Source: Saccharina japonica
Taxonomy: Eukaryota > Sar > Phaeophyceae > Laminariales > Laminariaceae
Assembly: GCA_008828725.1 (NCBI GenBank)
Contig: MEHQ01002643.1
Span: 76,003 to 140,002 of the forward strand
Length of the DNA stretch: 64,000 nucleotides
Reading direction: 5' to 3'
This document shows positions 10,201 through 20,600 of the stretch, one piece after another (position 1 is the stretch's first letter; each line of letters starts with the position of its first letter). The notes under the pieces were generated by a model. The model made no database searches. It had not been told where the DNA came from and saw only the letters and a list, made by a program, of their open reading frames with translations. The position numbers and the translations under genes were made by a program.

Positions 10201-13200
10201 GTTCGGGTCCGAGTGTACGTCGAAGCAGTTATCCTTCAAAGCTAACGAGCACGTCTGGCAGGTAAGCAGCTGCTTCGGTTATAATCCGCAACGACGTTGT
10301 TTGTTGTTTGCCTTGCAAGATACGTTATCGGGGACAGAAAATGCACGCAAATTTCGCCGCTAACTCTCTTGTTCCCTTACTTTAGATTTTCAATTTGGAT
10401 TGATTTAACAAGCAGGGGGGCTCCTAACTGAACCGCAGTAACTCGCCCCGAACTCTTGGACGCGTGGGAGCCACATACTTGACGTATATGATATGCACAT
10501 TTCGCGAAAAGCTATGTCCGCACCTGGTAGGAATGAGTTGTACTGTTATTAGCATGTGGGGTGTTGAACAGTGGACAACCGTGTTCCGCGCTGCCCGCCG
10601 TGCTCATGCCGGACCACCCTGAATCATGTTTACGTCCTGTACTGCGCTGGACTACAGTAGAGGTGCTGTGCTGTGCTGGGCTGTACTGTACTGTACTGTA
10701 CTGTACTGCTGTACTGCTGTACTGTACTGTACTGTACTGTACTGTACTGTACTGTACTGTACTGTACTGTACTGTACTGTACTGTACTGTACTGTACTGT
10801 ACTGTACTGTACTGTACTGTACTGTACTGTACTGTACTGTACTGTACTGTACTGTACTGTACTGTACTGTACTGATTGGCTCGTCCTACGCTGTACTGGT
10901 TCGTCGAGCAGATCGACTTCAGCGGGTGTACGGACGCCTGCCATCTCTCGTTCGACGGCGGCGACTACAACCTGGTGCAGATGCATCTCCATTCCCCTTC
11001 CGAGCACATGGTAAGGGACTCGTACTATCGGTACAGGTACTGTTGCAGAACTGCGAAAAAGGTTTTAAGAACTGTAGCGTGTAACCCTGAGTTTTTGTGG
11101 TTTTCTTCGGTGTAGCACGTAGCACCTGCCAATCGTGACTAATTTACCTCGTTGCTCAACCGGTAGACACTATTGAACTCGGCAGCTGCAATAGCAAGAA
11201 GGTCTTACCGATCCAGGGGGCAACACACACATGTAACAACTTTCTCACGGATCTACATTATTTTACGTTTTCGTCGCCCTGTCCGCGGTACGTGTCGCGG
11301 CCTGTCGCGAACCGTGCCGCGACATTTCGCTGCATGTCGCGAGATGCCGCGATACGTTGGTGCCGTCTCGGATTGCGCCACGGTTCTTCCCGTGGGAGTG
11401 GCCGCGGCAGGCCACGGCCAGCGCCAAGGGAAACGCCACGGCATGTGACGCGGAAAGTACCTTGACACGTGTCACGGCAAGTGTTGCGGCAAGTGTCGCG
11501 ACAGGTTTCGCGTCAAATGTCGCGGCGTGTGTCGCGGCGTGTGTCGCGGCGTGTGTCGCGGCTAGTGTCGCGTCTAGCTTCGCGCTGTGTGCCGCGGCGT
11601 GTGTCGCAGCGGCGTGTGTCGCAGCGAGTGTCGCGGTTAGTTTCGTGACATGTGTCGTGGCGTGTGTCGCGGTGTGTGCTTGAAAACGTGTTGTGGCGCG
11701 TGTTGCGGCGTGTATCGCGGCTACTTTCGCGGCGTTTGTAGCGGTGTGTGTAGGGGTGTAAGGGTTAGGGTTATAACACCCGCCGCGACACACGCCATGG
11801 TGCTTGTCGCGGGATGTGCCGTGACAAATACCGCGACACACGCCGTGACACACGCCGCGACACACGCCGCGACACTCGTCGCGGTGCTAGCCACGGTGCT
11901 TGCCGTGGTGCTTGCCGCGACACACGCTCCGGACATGGCCGTGAGTCGTGCCGCGGGTGTTGTCACGAGGCTTGCCGCGGACTTTGCCGCGTAACGTTCC
12001 GTGGCGTGTCGTGGCAGGTATTGCGTGTCGAGGCGTGCCATGAACACTGTGATGGCGCTAGTCGCAAACCTATCAGGCTCGTGCCGCGGCGGGCGTTCCG
12101 CGACATGTCGTGGCACTGTCCGCGTCATGTCGAGGGGTGTCGCGGCATGTCGCGACATGCCGTGACAGCGTCCGCGACATGTCACGACAGCGTCCGTGGC
12201 GTGTCGCAGCATGTCAAGACACGTCACGAACGCTGCCGCGACGACGTGTCGCCACATACCGCGGACAGTGCCACGAAAAAGTCTAATAATGTGCACCCCT
12301 CCTTTCTATGCATCACGCGCAGCGTTTTCTTGAGACATCCATCCCTACAGTAGTTTATTTGCGTAGAGCGTGCCTTTCTGAACCCACCGCAGCAGCACTT
12401 CTACGCTGGACCCCAGCCGCTAGGCATCAAGTAAACGACGGTGGTTAACCTCGCCCGGCTGTGTTTCCTTGTCGTATGCGAGCAGATTGCGGGATCACTG
12501 CACGACGCCGAGATCCATCTAGTGCACACCCGTGGCGACTCGGACGCCTCAGAACCCGAGCTTCTCGTGGTGGGCATCCTCCTGGATACGAATGAGCACG
12601 GCTGGAATGTTGGGGTAAGTCTGCCGGCGGTGTAATACGACTCTTACAACTGTGCAGGACATCAAGTGCCCACCTGACACTCTTGCTTCACTGTTGGTAC
12701 GAGCTCTACGCTGCAATACGGACCCAATGCAGTGCGTATCTACTGTACCAAGAGACAAAATCCGATCACGGATTCAGTCGCACTACGTGAAGGTTTGAAT
12801 GGCCCTCTCCTCTCCAATGGCGGATCGTCCATGTTTTGGACCTAAGACTTCGTCCAAACGAACTTCCCGAAACGTGTGATACAAGGCTGGTGTAGGACAT
12901 ACTACAGGTATATCACCTCATGTAGTTTACAAAAAGCGTTGGCGGTAGGCGAGTACCGTGGCATACTCAGTAATCTGGATGCGGTGGGACACTACCAATA
13001 TGACCAACGCGGTACTGCCCCTATAATTTAGCAGTATTTGCAGAAGGTACTACGTTGATACACTGATACGATTCGACTTATGACCTATGTAAGGATGACA
13101 CCAATAAATACTATTATTATACTACATGCAGCAGTAGGCACAGGAGGAATCAAACGCGATGAGTAGCATGCGTGGTCGCCTATTATACCATTAAGTTAAA

Positions 13201-16200
13201 TAATCGGACTGGGCACTGACTGACTCAGATAGTCGCGATTGTACTGTCGCCAAACTCAGTGTACCAGGTAACGACAGTAAACCGCCCGGGCCGGTAGTGG
13301 GTTCTCACGAGCAAAGACAACACAAGAAAGCACACAGACAATCAACGAAATACACGAGACAACAGCAGTTAGGGTGGCTTCGTCCATCGTGGGCTTGGGC
13401 TCCTTGGGTCTCTAAGCTGTCCTGCTCTCTTCCCTCTCCCTTATCTCTGCCTTCGCCTCTCTCCCTTCTCCTATCTCCCTCCTCCTCTCTCCCTCCTCTT
13501 ATCTCCCTTTTCCTCTCTTCATTCTCCTCTCTCCTCCCGAAACGGCGTTCGATGGGTTTCCGTATTATAATATGGCGTGTTTATTGGGCGTACGTTAGGT
13601 AAGAACTACTGGCGAATATACTGGCCGGGTCAATTAGAAGATACCTCCGGCCAGTAGATTACTACTGCCAGTGCATACTGTGCCAGTGCCCAACCATATA
13701 AAATACATTGTACATGAGCAACATCATCGAGGTTTTACTGTAGGATGAACACGTCAAGATTAATACGAGGTGGTACTTGAACTTGATACGTATGCTGCTG
13801 TATCACAGGAACATATACTCGTCTGTCCGATAACACGGGCTGGATTTTAGTGTTGGTATCGAAATTGACTTGACTGTTGTGTAGGTGGTCGAAATTGACC
13901 TGATTTCAGTGTTGGGGGGTCGGAATCGACTTGATTTCAGTGTATGGATCGGAATTGACTTGAATTTTGTGTGGTGGGCAAACATGACCTAGTCTTAGTG
14001 TCTATAGTTGAATGCACTTAGTTTTTTCGTGATGCTGTTCGACCGCAAGTAGAGTTGTGATCTTGATAGATAAATGTGTTAATTATATACGTAGCAATAC
14101 CTTCTAGAAGTCCACTCAGTCGGCAATGCCTTAGGAGCTCAACGGTGTACCTTCTATACACCAACATATTAACTCTTTGGTTCAAGACCCAGCCAGCCCT
14201 GACCGAGGGTCGTTCTTATCGAGCAACTTTGTCCCAAAAATTCCATTTTGTTTAAACACAAAACAGGAAAAACAGGATTTATTTAGAAAGTTTAGAATTT
14301 CGACAGAAGGCAAAATATTTGGAAGGCTTCGCACTCCAAGATTTGATTGTTGTTTGGAAAATATGGAAATCCTAAAAGTTGCTCGATAAGAACGACCCTG
14401 AGTAGAGCATAGCGCACTTATTATCACTTACACTCAAAACAAAAGAAGTCGGGGCTTCAAATCGCACCGAAGTCGTATTTCCGTATTTTTCTTAAAATGC
14501 ATCTTTCACACAACAGCCAGGCCTGATGCAAAACCCATTGAATTATCGGTCGAATTCCTATCTATAATATTTAGTCCAGATGTCGAGATGCATTATGTGT
14601 TTGGGTTCACCCCTCACGTTTTAGATACGAAACGCCTCCAATGACTGACGTACGCATATTGTTCCTTACGGCGCTTCTTTGGCTCGAATGCATGGACAGC
14701 TTGAGCCTCTGTGGGAGGTCCTGGGTTCTGGGGTTACAACTCTGGAGGGGAGCATCAACCCGTACGAGCTGATACCGTCTAGCATGGCGTACTCGCACTA
14801 CATGGGATCTCTCACCACCCCTCCCTGCAGCGAGGTGATTGGGCTTTTCAACCAGTACAAACCCGGTTAGCCCGTTCCCGCAAATATTCGGTAGGTTGTC
14901 GCGCGTACCTGAGCAAACAAACGACGTCGTGTCGTTACGCAACTCGATGCAAGTCGACGAGCGAAGAAAATACTGAAATATTCTCGAGATAAAATTGCAA
15001 GGCAAGAACCGTAGTGGGGGGGGAGGGAGAGGAGCCTACTTTGTGACCCAGGATCTGAGTTACGACTAGGGAGGAGAGAGAAGGGAAGGGCGAAGATAAT
15101 ACATGGGATGGAAAAAGAAAGAAAAATAAACCTGCCTTGGGAAACACCTGCTGTGGTCTGTGGTATAACTGGTAGACATAATTTTCGGATGGGACTTCTT
15201 GGCGTGTTCGGCATTTAGACTACAGTCGTACACGGTTCGCTCTTGTTATGGAACGTCTCAGTGCCGTTTAAGTGCTTTTTATGAGGTGATTTCCATCTGT
15301 GCAGGGCACGTACGTATCGCGATCTATTTATACACGCACGCATGCCGGTGTCACGCACGCCAAAACGCATCCCGCCTTCTTCCGAGTATCTCTGATATCC
15401 GCCGGAATCAGCTATATTGCAAGAACATATGAGACACTGGCTGTTGCCGCATCTGTTGTGGCAAAGTTAGTGCAACGCCCATACAGCAATTCCCGCGGCT
15501 CTTGTTTTGTGTAGATGAAAGAACGCCAAGCGTGCTTGTGGTCCATCCATGCCCGTAACTCATGTACAATACATACTTAGAATTATACTCGATGCTGACT
15601 GAATGCCGTCGCGCAGATAGTGAGGTGGGTCGTCATGAGCGCACCAGCCGTGATCGGCGAGCTACAGCTTGAAACCTTCCGCGACTCGGTCGCCACCGCT
15701 ACGGACTCGAAGGTAAAACTAAAACACACTGGCCCTCAAGTCAGCCATGAATCGCCACAGTTCGGACCATATATCTAATGTTTTAGCTACAGTAGCTTCG
15801 TTCAACACTAATGCTGTAGAGATCCTCGCTCGCCCGAAAAAACGCTACGTCAGACGTACAATCTGTTACACACTCGCTCTCAGCTGAAAGGTGATGGCTC
15901 CGTTGTTCCTTGAGTAAAAATTGATCAGTTTTGGCATCTACTGCTGTGCATCATTCGAAAGAAATGGTAATTTATTAATGATTGTCGTGGTGAGACAACC
16001 AAGACCGAGATAGGGGTATCTTTGATATGACGAAGAAACACAATTGATATGATGGATTCGCTACTGCTGCAGTATATTGTGTATACTCGAACAGTAGTAC
16101 TGCTGTAGTTAGGTGGTATTATTAGTCACATCCAACCTCATTTTGAACGAGGCTGTTCGAAAAGCGACTAGTATTGGTCGATGGTCATTTCTCACTAGAC

Positions 16201-16709
16201 CGTTGACGAACTACAGTACATACTTCGAATGATGCTATATTGGTATGTTGACTATTGATAGGTGTTGGCACTGCTATAAAAAGAAACTGTTACATGGATT
16301 CGTACATGGTTGTTTACGTTGTATTGCACGTGCACACGTTGCCATTGCATCAGCGTGTACTCAACTATATCTGTATTCCCCACGCTTCGCTTCCTTAGTC
16401 GCTCATTTTCTCGAATGCCCTGTTGTATTCACGGAATACCGGAATGCTCACCGTGTCGACGGCGGTTCCCATAAGCGGGGTTGCTTGTCGCCAAGCTGTA
16501 CATACGACTATAAAAAGATCGTGCATATCCCCTTTAAGCGAGAGGATTCATCGGCCAACGCACACAAGGCAGCGCTTCCAAAGTCCAACCCATACACCCC
16601 ACCTACGTACTCCTCGTGTTCTCCTCTCTGGACATTACAGGTGGACGAGCACTCTAACACAAACCGCCCGGCTCAGGCGATCAATGGGCGCACCGTCTAC
16701 ATAGTGTGA
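7271..16709 (+). CDS. Secreted alpha-type carbonic anhydrase, multi-exon
   Basis: Zinc enzyme catalysing reversible CO2 hydration. Exons seen: 7271-7363 (signal peptide, Leu-rich core), 8820-8886, 9404-9488 (GDSQSPINL), 10178-10261, 10912-11010 (LVQMHLHSPSEH), 12486-12614 (AEIHLVH), 14700-14834 (SLTTPPCSE), 15617-15712 (VRWVVM) and 16641-16709 (NRPAQAINGR, then TGA). All three zinc His positions (HLH plus the His of AEIHLVH), the gatekeeper Glu of PSEH and the active-site Thr of LTTPP are present. Cys in YPDCGG and TPPCSE match the conserved disulfide of secreted members. All listed introns are GT..AG and join in frame from exon 2 onward, giving about 285 residues, the usual family size. One problem remains: exon 1 ends in phase 0, but exon 2 needs one preceding base, so a small exon between 7364 and 8819 is missing or a boundary is misplaced. 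The signal peptide predicts a periplasmic, extracellular or endomembrane location. Confidence 0.9.
7578..7760. repeat. CGCGACA-type fold-back element in carbonic anhydrase intron 1
   Basis: The left end reads TTTTGGACTTTTTCGTGGCA, and the right end contains the inverse (TGCCACGAAAATGTCAAAT). The interior has GCCGCGACATGTCGCGG-type palindromes. The ends and interior resemble the larger element at 11255-12292, so the two belong to one family. Confidence 0.65.
10681..10873. repeat. TACTG pentanucleotide microsatellite (intron)
   Basis: About 38 units of the 5-bp repeat CTGTA/TACTG lie just upstream of the exon at 10912. A 5-bp unit yields long spurious open frames in all six frames. The tract lies inside an intron of the carbonic anhydrase gene. 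Confidence 0.97.
11255..12292. mobile_element. CGCGACA-rich fold-back transposon in carbonic anhydrase intron
   Basis: The left end (ACATTATT, then TTTTCGTCGCCCTGTCCGCGG) and the right end read in reverse (ACATTATT, then TTTTCGTGGCACTGTCCGCGG) form a terminal inverted repeat of about 38 bp. The interior consists of short GTGTCGCGGC repeats up to about 11750, then their inverse CCGCGACACACG after about 11775. The whole element is therefore a long imperfect palindrome, and its centre carries GGGTTAGGGTT. No transposase or convincing target duplication is seen. It lies between exons 11010 and 12486. Confidence 0.8.
13421..13541. repeat. Polypyrimidine (CT-rich) tract
   Basis: About 120 bp of nearly pure C/T on the plus strand with irregular CTCTCCCT repeats, inside a carbonic anhydrase intron. 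Confidence 0.8.
13845..13995. repeat. Minisatellite, about 36-bp unit
   Basis: Three to four degenerate copies of a unit containing TCGRAATTGACTTGATTTCAGTGT, in a carbonic anhydrase intron. Confidence 0.75.
14206..14399. mobile_element. 194-bp MITE with perfect 25-bp TIR
   Basis: Left end AGGGTCGTTCTTATCGAGC followed by AACTTT; the right end is its exact reverse complement over 25 bp. The interior is AT-rich and non-coding. It sits in the carbonic anhydrase intron before exon 14700. The target duplication is unclear: flanking trinucleotides are CGA and TGA if the element starts at GGG. Confidence 0.85.
14936..15129 (+). mobile_element. 5'-truncated tRNA-derived SINE
   Basis: It carries the SINE body shared with 18561-18893, 44251-44608 and 49641-49998: GCAAGAACCGTAGT, CCTACTTTGTGACC, CTGAGTTACGACTA, GAAGATAATA, GGGATGG and an A-rich tail. 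The tRNA-like head is missing. It lies in the last-but-one carbonic anhydrase intron. Confidence 0.8.
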
Positions 16710-17339
16710 TGTTGAAATGGTGTGAGAGCGAAATCGTGCTAGGGCAGGTATTGGGCTACTACTACAACTGCAGTGTAATGCGTTTGAGCCCAAACGCATC
16801 TCACTGACCGCGGCGCCTCGACTCGGGAGCTACCGAGCATCTTCGGATTTAACGATAACTTTAGAAAGCACATGTAAGCCCCATGGGGATTGTGGATACG
16901 TTTTAGCACACCTTTTGTCTCGGGGTCGATTGTCGGGTTAGGTTTAGAGACCCTCTACTACAGTATATTCAAGGTGATAATGTGAAGAGCCTCAGAAACG
17001 TCAGGCGCCTACTAACCCTGTATACGGCAAGCACTCGTCGGCGCAGCGTGTGTTCACTTCGGCGTGTAGGGTGTGGGGGGGGTTACACTCAAGCGAGCAG
17101 CTCAAGTGACACGAGATACATGCCTTCGAGCGGTGGACAGGCTGCATCAATGCCGATAGTGACATACTGCAATGGCATGTGTATAAGTAAGGGTACGTAC
17201 TGCTGTAGTTATACTAAAGTATTGACGCATGATTGGAACTACAGTAGCACAAAGCTAGAACACGGCAGTGCAGGTATATTATACGTGGTCTCAGGCCCAG
17301 GGTTCTTCATATTGCCAACGGGTATGCGTATTGGGAGGA
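16710..17339. other. 3' flank of the carbonic anhydrase gene, no other gene seen
   Basis: The open frame at 16982-17386 has no recognised domain and runs into repeat sequence. The segment around 17255-17335 duplicates that at about 17800-17870 (GGTATATT..CGTGG..CTCAGGCCCAGGGTT). Confidence 0.4.
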
Positions 17340-17356
17340 GGGGGGGGGCTCGATAT

Positions 17357-17797
17357 TCATGTATGGCCGTAGTCGTACGACCATAGACCCTCGCATCCCT
17401 ACAATGCCGGGACGGAGCGTGTTGGGTTTTCACCGACCAGGAAAACATTGCTAGCACCAAGCGGGAAGCGCCGGGCGAGTTGCATGAAGAATGAGCTACA
17501 TCCTACTACCGTATATGACAGTGATTATCACACCCCCTGGGGTGAAATTCTGAGCCAATTTCCCCCACAAGCAGGGGGTACAGACAACGAAAAAGGCGGA
17601 CTTTCGGAACATCTCGCCGAGATATTTCCATAAACGGGTCGGTCAGGGTTTGTACTCGATCCTTTGTCGATAAAGTCGGCATTGAAATTCAACAGAGGGG
17701 GTGTGGTATACACTGTCATATACGGTAAGCACCGCTTCTGAGCCGAACTTGCATATCGACGACAGCTTCAATAAGTCAAATTAATTTCCGGTGTGGC
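17357..17797 (-). repeat. Repeat B copy, interrupted by a TA-flanked MITE
   Basis: The same family occurs at 37799-38310, 46259-46770 and 53380-53832. Shared strings include CATAGACCCTCGCATCCCTA, CAATGCCGGGACGG and GCTTCAATAAG. Its C/G-run terminus is at the left (GGGAGGAGGGGGGGGG near 17335). It is split by the element at 17509-17725 and the far 5' part is lost. Confidence 0.8.
17509..17725. mobile_element. 217-bp Tc1/mariner-type MITE, TA target duplication
   Basis: TIRs begin CCGTATATGACAGTG and continue to CACACCCCCT on both ends, with a small internal indel. TA flanks both sides (17507-17508, 17726-17727). Other repeat B copies show the unoccupied site: 53380-53832 reads CATCCTGCTAAGAACCGCT, while here CATCCTAC, TA, the element, TA, AGCACCGCT is read. 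A TA duplication and a short non-coding TIR element fit the Tc1/mariner group. Confidence 0.88.
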
Positions 17798-17847
17798 GAC
17801 TAGCAGCAGGTATATTCCACGTGGCCTCAGGCCCAGGGTTTTATATG

Positions 17848-17995
17848 TTACTGACGGGAATATTTATTGGGGGGGGGCTATCCAGGGTGCTTAATGTTAC
17901 TGACGGGAATAGTTATTGGGGGGGGCTATCCAGGGTTCTTAATATTACTGACGGGAATAGTTATTGGGGGGGGGGCTACGATAGGTGCTTTATAT
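17848..17995. repeat. 48-49 bp tandem repeat, 3 copies
   Basis: TTACTGACGGGAATA..TTATTGGGGG starts at 17848, 17897 and 17945, followed by GGCTATCCAGGG in the first two units. Confidence 0.9.
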
Positions 17996-18207
17996 ACCCG
18001 TTGATAGGTTATAACCGAGAAAGATACGCTGGGCACCTTACTGCGTATAGCGAAATATCCAGCGTGATTTGATTGTATGACGTAATTTTTGAGACGGCTT
18101 ACGATAGGGGCAGCACATTTCATCAAACGCTGTCCACCTTACGGTGCTCTTCCGTTGAGCCACTTGTAGTTTTCACTACTACACTATTTTTCGATGTATA
18201 CTTGGCC

Positions 18208-18290
18208 CGTTAAGAACTGGTCCCCCGTTTTTGGGGACAAACTACTTGGAATTAGTGTGGGACATTTTTTCAGTTCTGATTCGGTGAAGC
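18208..18290. repeat. Short dispersed element (family 4)
   Basis: Second copy of the sequence at 6598-6680 (TTAAGAACTGGT, TTTGGGGACAAACTACTT, AATTAGTGTGGGA, CAGTTCTGA). Confidence 0.65.
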
Positions 18291-18560
18291 CATAGCGTTG
18301 GTTATACCGAGTTCAGTTGCACTTTCGTTTCTGTGAAGGTCAGGTTTGGTGGGGGCTATCGAGCTCCTTCGGCGAGAGAATCTGGAGAAAATCGTACCGT
18401 AGGTGCATCGGGCCATGGGTTTGTAATAGTATCGATGGGTATACTATTGGGCGCTATAGGATGGGTAGTACATACCCGTTGGTGTCTACGCCCGGGGGAC
18501 CTCAAAGTATGTCCCCTACTAGCAATGTATGTTTGAAGTAATTATTTAGTCACAGAGCCG

Positions 18561-18893
18561 GTCGCCCCGGTGGTCTAACAGGTAACCACGAAGCCTGTTA
18601 GCGTTGGAGGTCGGGGGTTTGATTCTCCTTGATGGAGATTTTTATTCTCAAATGACACCAACTGTCGAGAGCGCATATTCTAGCGGATAGCGTGGGTAAG
18701 CACAATTCGACGAAAGTTGACGAGGGAAGAAAGTGCTGAAATATTCTCGCGATAAAAATCCAAGGCAAGAACCGTAGTGGGGGAGGAGGGAGAAGAGCCT
18801 ACTTTGTGACCCCGGATGTGAGTTACGACTAGGAAGGAGAGAGAAAGGAAAGGCGAAGATAATATATGGGATGGACAAAAACAAAACAAAATG
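18561..18893 (+). mobile_element. Full-length tRNA-derived SINE
   Basis: The head (18561-18637) resembles a tRNA gene, with an A-box-like TGGTCTAACAGGTAACC and a B-box-like GGGTTTGATTCTCC. A body shared with the other copies follows and ends in an A-rich tail (CAAAAACAAAACAAAA). The pol III promoter boxes explain transcription. No protein is encoded. Mobilisation would need a partner LINE. Confidence 0.85.
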
Positions 18894-18899
18894 AATGGT

Positions 18900-20600
18900 G
18901 GTTCCATAGACGTTTACTTTGAAACCGATGTAGCTTCTTCGAGTTTATCAAGTCCGCGCCACGTATGGTGTTCGTACGCAACACGCTCGGCCACCATTTA
19001 AGTGTTTGTTTTGGCTGCTTTCGGCACGGAGTATACTGTGATTTCTTATTTTCGAATGGCCTTAAGCACCTAACGTGTCTCGCGTGCCACGTTGGAAAAC
19101 AGCGTCCGACGGCGACCTCGCGTCTAGCGTACTAGTATGTGGTATCGCTCCTCCTACGGGATGCAGTATAATATCGTGTAGCGCATTATTTATGGAGAGT
19201 GTGTGGTAAAATTGGGTATATTGAACCCCGTACATTAGTTGATAGTCTACATATATATGAGCTGTATCGTGCTCAGTCTACGTTCGCAGTATAACTCATG
19301 AGTGTGCTTGGGGAGATAAGTGCTGGACGTGGACAGCGACGTTGAAGCAGATGGTAACGGCCTTTCTAAGGGGTGCCGTTGGTGCCCGTGTGGGATAACG
19401 CGTGTTCTGTACGGCAAGAGCCAATAGCCAGGTAGGGTGGGGAGTTTGAGTTGTCTCGTAGTTTTGGATATACTACCGCATTATATCGTCAGAGGAAACT
19501 GGGTCACTCGAACCGTGCACATTGTTTGATGGGCTTGAACGAAGCAAAGGGGGGATGGGAGCTGCGATGTGTTCGTTGTGCACGCGCCCAATGTCACTCA
19601 CTCATGAAAAACGTCGAAGCAGTGGGTCGGAGCGAAATTCGTTCGCCCGTCAGTCCACTCAATTAATCAACAAATATTCCAACTCTGTGGCGTGACATCC
19701 CGTTCGTGGTTCAAACCTCGCCGGCTATATAGGCTTTACAGACTGGCCAAGTTGCACCTATAAAAGCATTTAAAAAAGTTATATTTTTGACGAGGAGCGT
19801 TCTTCGCCGTACTGCTCTGTCGTTCACCCTCCCTGCGTGCCTGCCGTGGCGTAGATTTAGCGATATTTCGCTTCGTGCGGTCGAACGTTTAGAATCTTCG
19901 CTATCCATTTCACCATGGAGCATGGAGCGTGACTAGGGCGCGCCCGTTTATCTCTACCTCCAGCGCGCCATGCGATCTGCTTCGCGCCTCTTTGCGTCAC
20001 CCGCGTCAGTTGCTCGCACAAACGCTTCGCTCTGTCGTTTTCATATTTTCACCATGTAGCGTGAATGCCGTAGACGTTTTAGATTCGCTTTCGCGCGCCT
20101 TTCAGCTACGTGATCAAACTTCCACCGCTTCACTTTCGCGGCCTTCCACAAGAAGATTAACGGAACGTTCGTTTCAGAACTAGCGGTACCTATGCATGAT
20201 ATGATACGTATATACGTGCACACTATTATGTAATAGTACCAGTCTTTTATCAATGGGTACTGCTACTGACTGTATTAATATTTTATTCGCAGCTGAACAT
20301 TATGACAACCATACAAGGTTTCTGCGCTAACCCTAAGAGGCAGTCAGTACCCTAGTAACAATAGGTCCGCATGGATCCGGCTTAGTTTCTTTATTTTTTT
20401 CGTCTGCTAGATGCAATCGGGTGGATGGGTGGGAGATTGCAGATGGTGTCACCATGTGCTGTATCCTCACGTCCCTATACTCCTGCCGTGGAACTTCTCT
20501 ACCACTACCGCTGCTACTGTTGCAACTGTACTGATGCTGCTACATATGTATGCCTGCCCAGTGTATATATATGCATATATACGTGTAGCTGTGCTGCTGC
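18900..20600. other. Intergenic, no firmly supported gene
   Basis: A plus-strand open frame at 19929-20183 (84 codons, Ser/Arg-rich) has somewhat coding-like composition but no domain. Nothing else is recognisable. Confidence 0.4.

Noticed and set aside
10561..11084. Long VLYCT- and VQYST-type open frames on both strands
   Set aside because: They are translations of the TACTG pentanucleotide tract, which is stop-free in most frames.
11754..11785. Telomere or chromosome end
   Set aside because: Only two TTAGGG-like units at the centre of a fold-back element inside an intron.
18561..18637. Functional tRNA gene
   Set aside because: A- and B-box strings are present, but no credible cloverleaf forms and the sequence continues into a dispersed SINE body.
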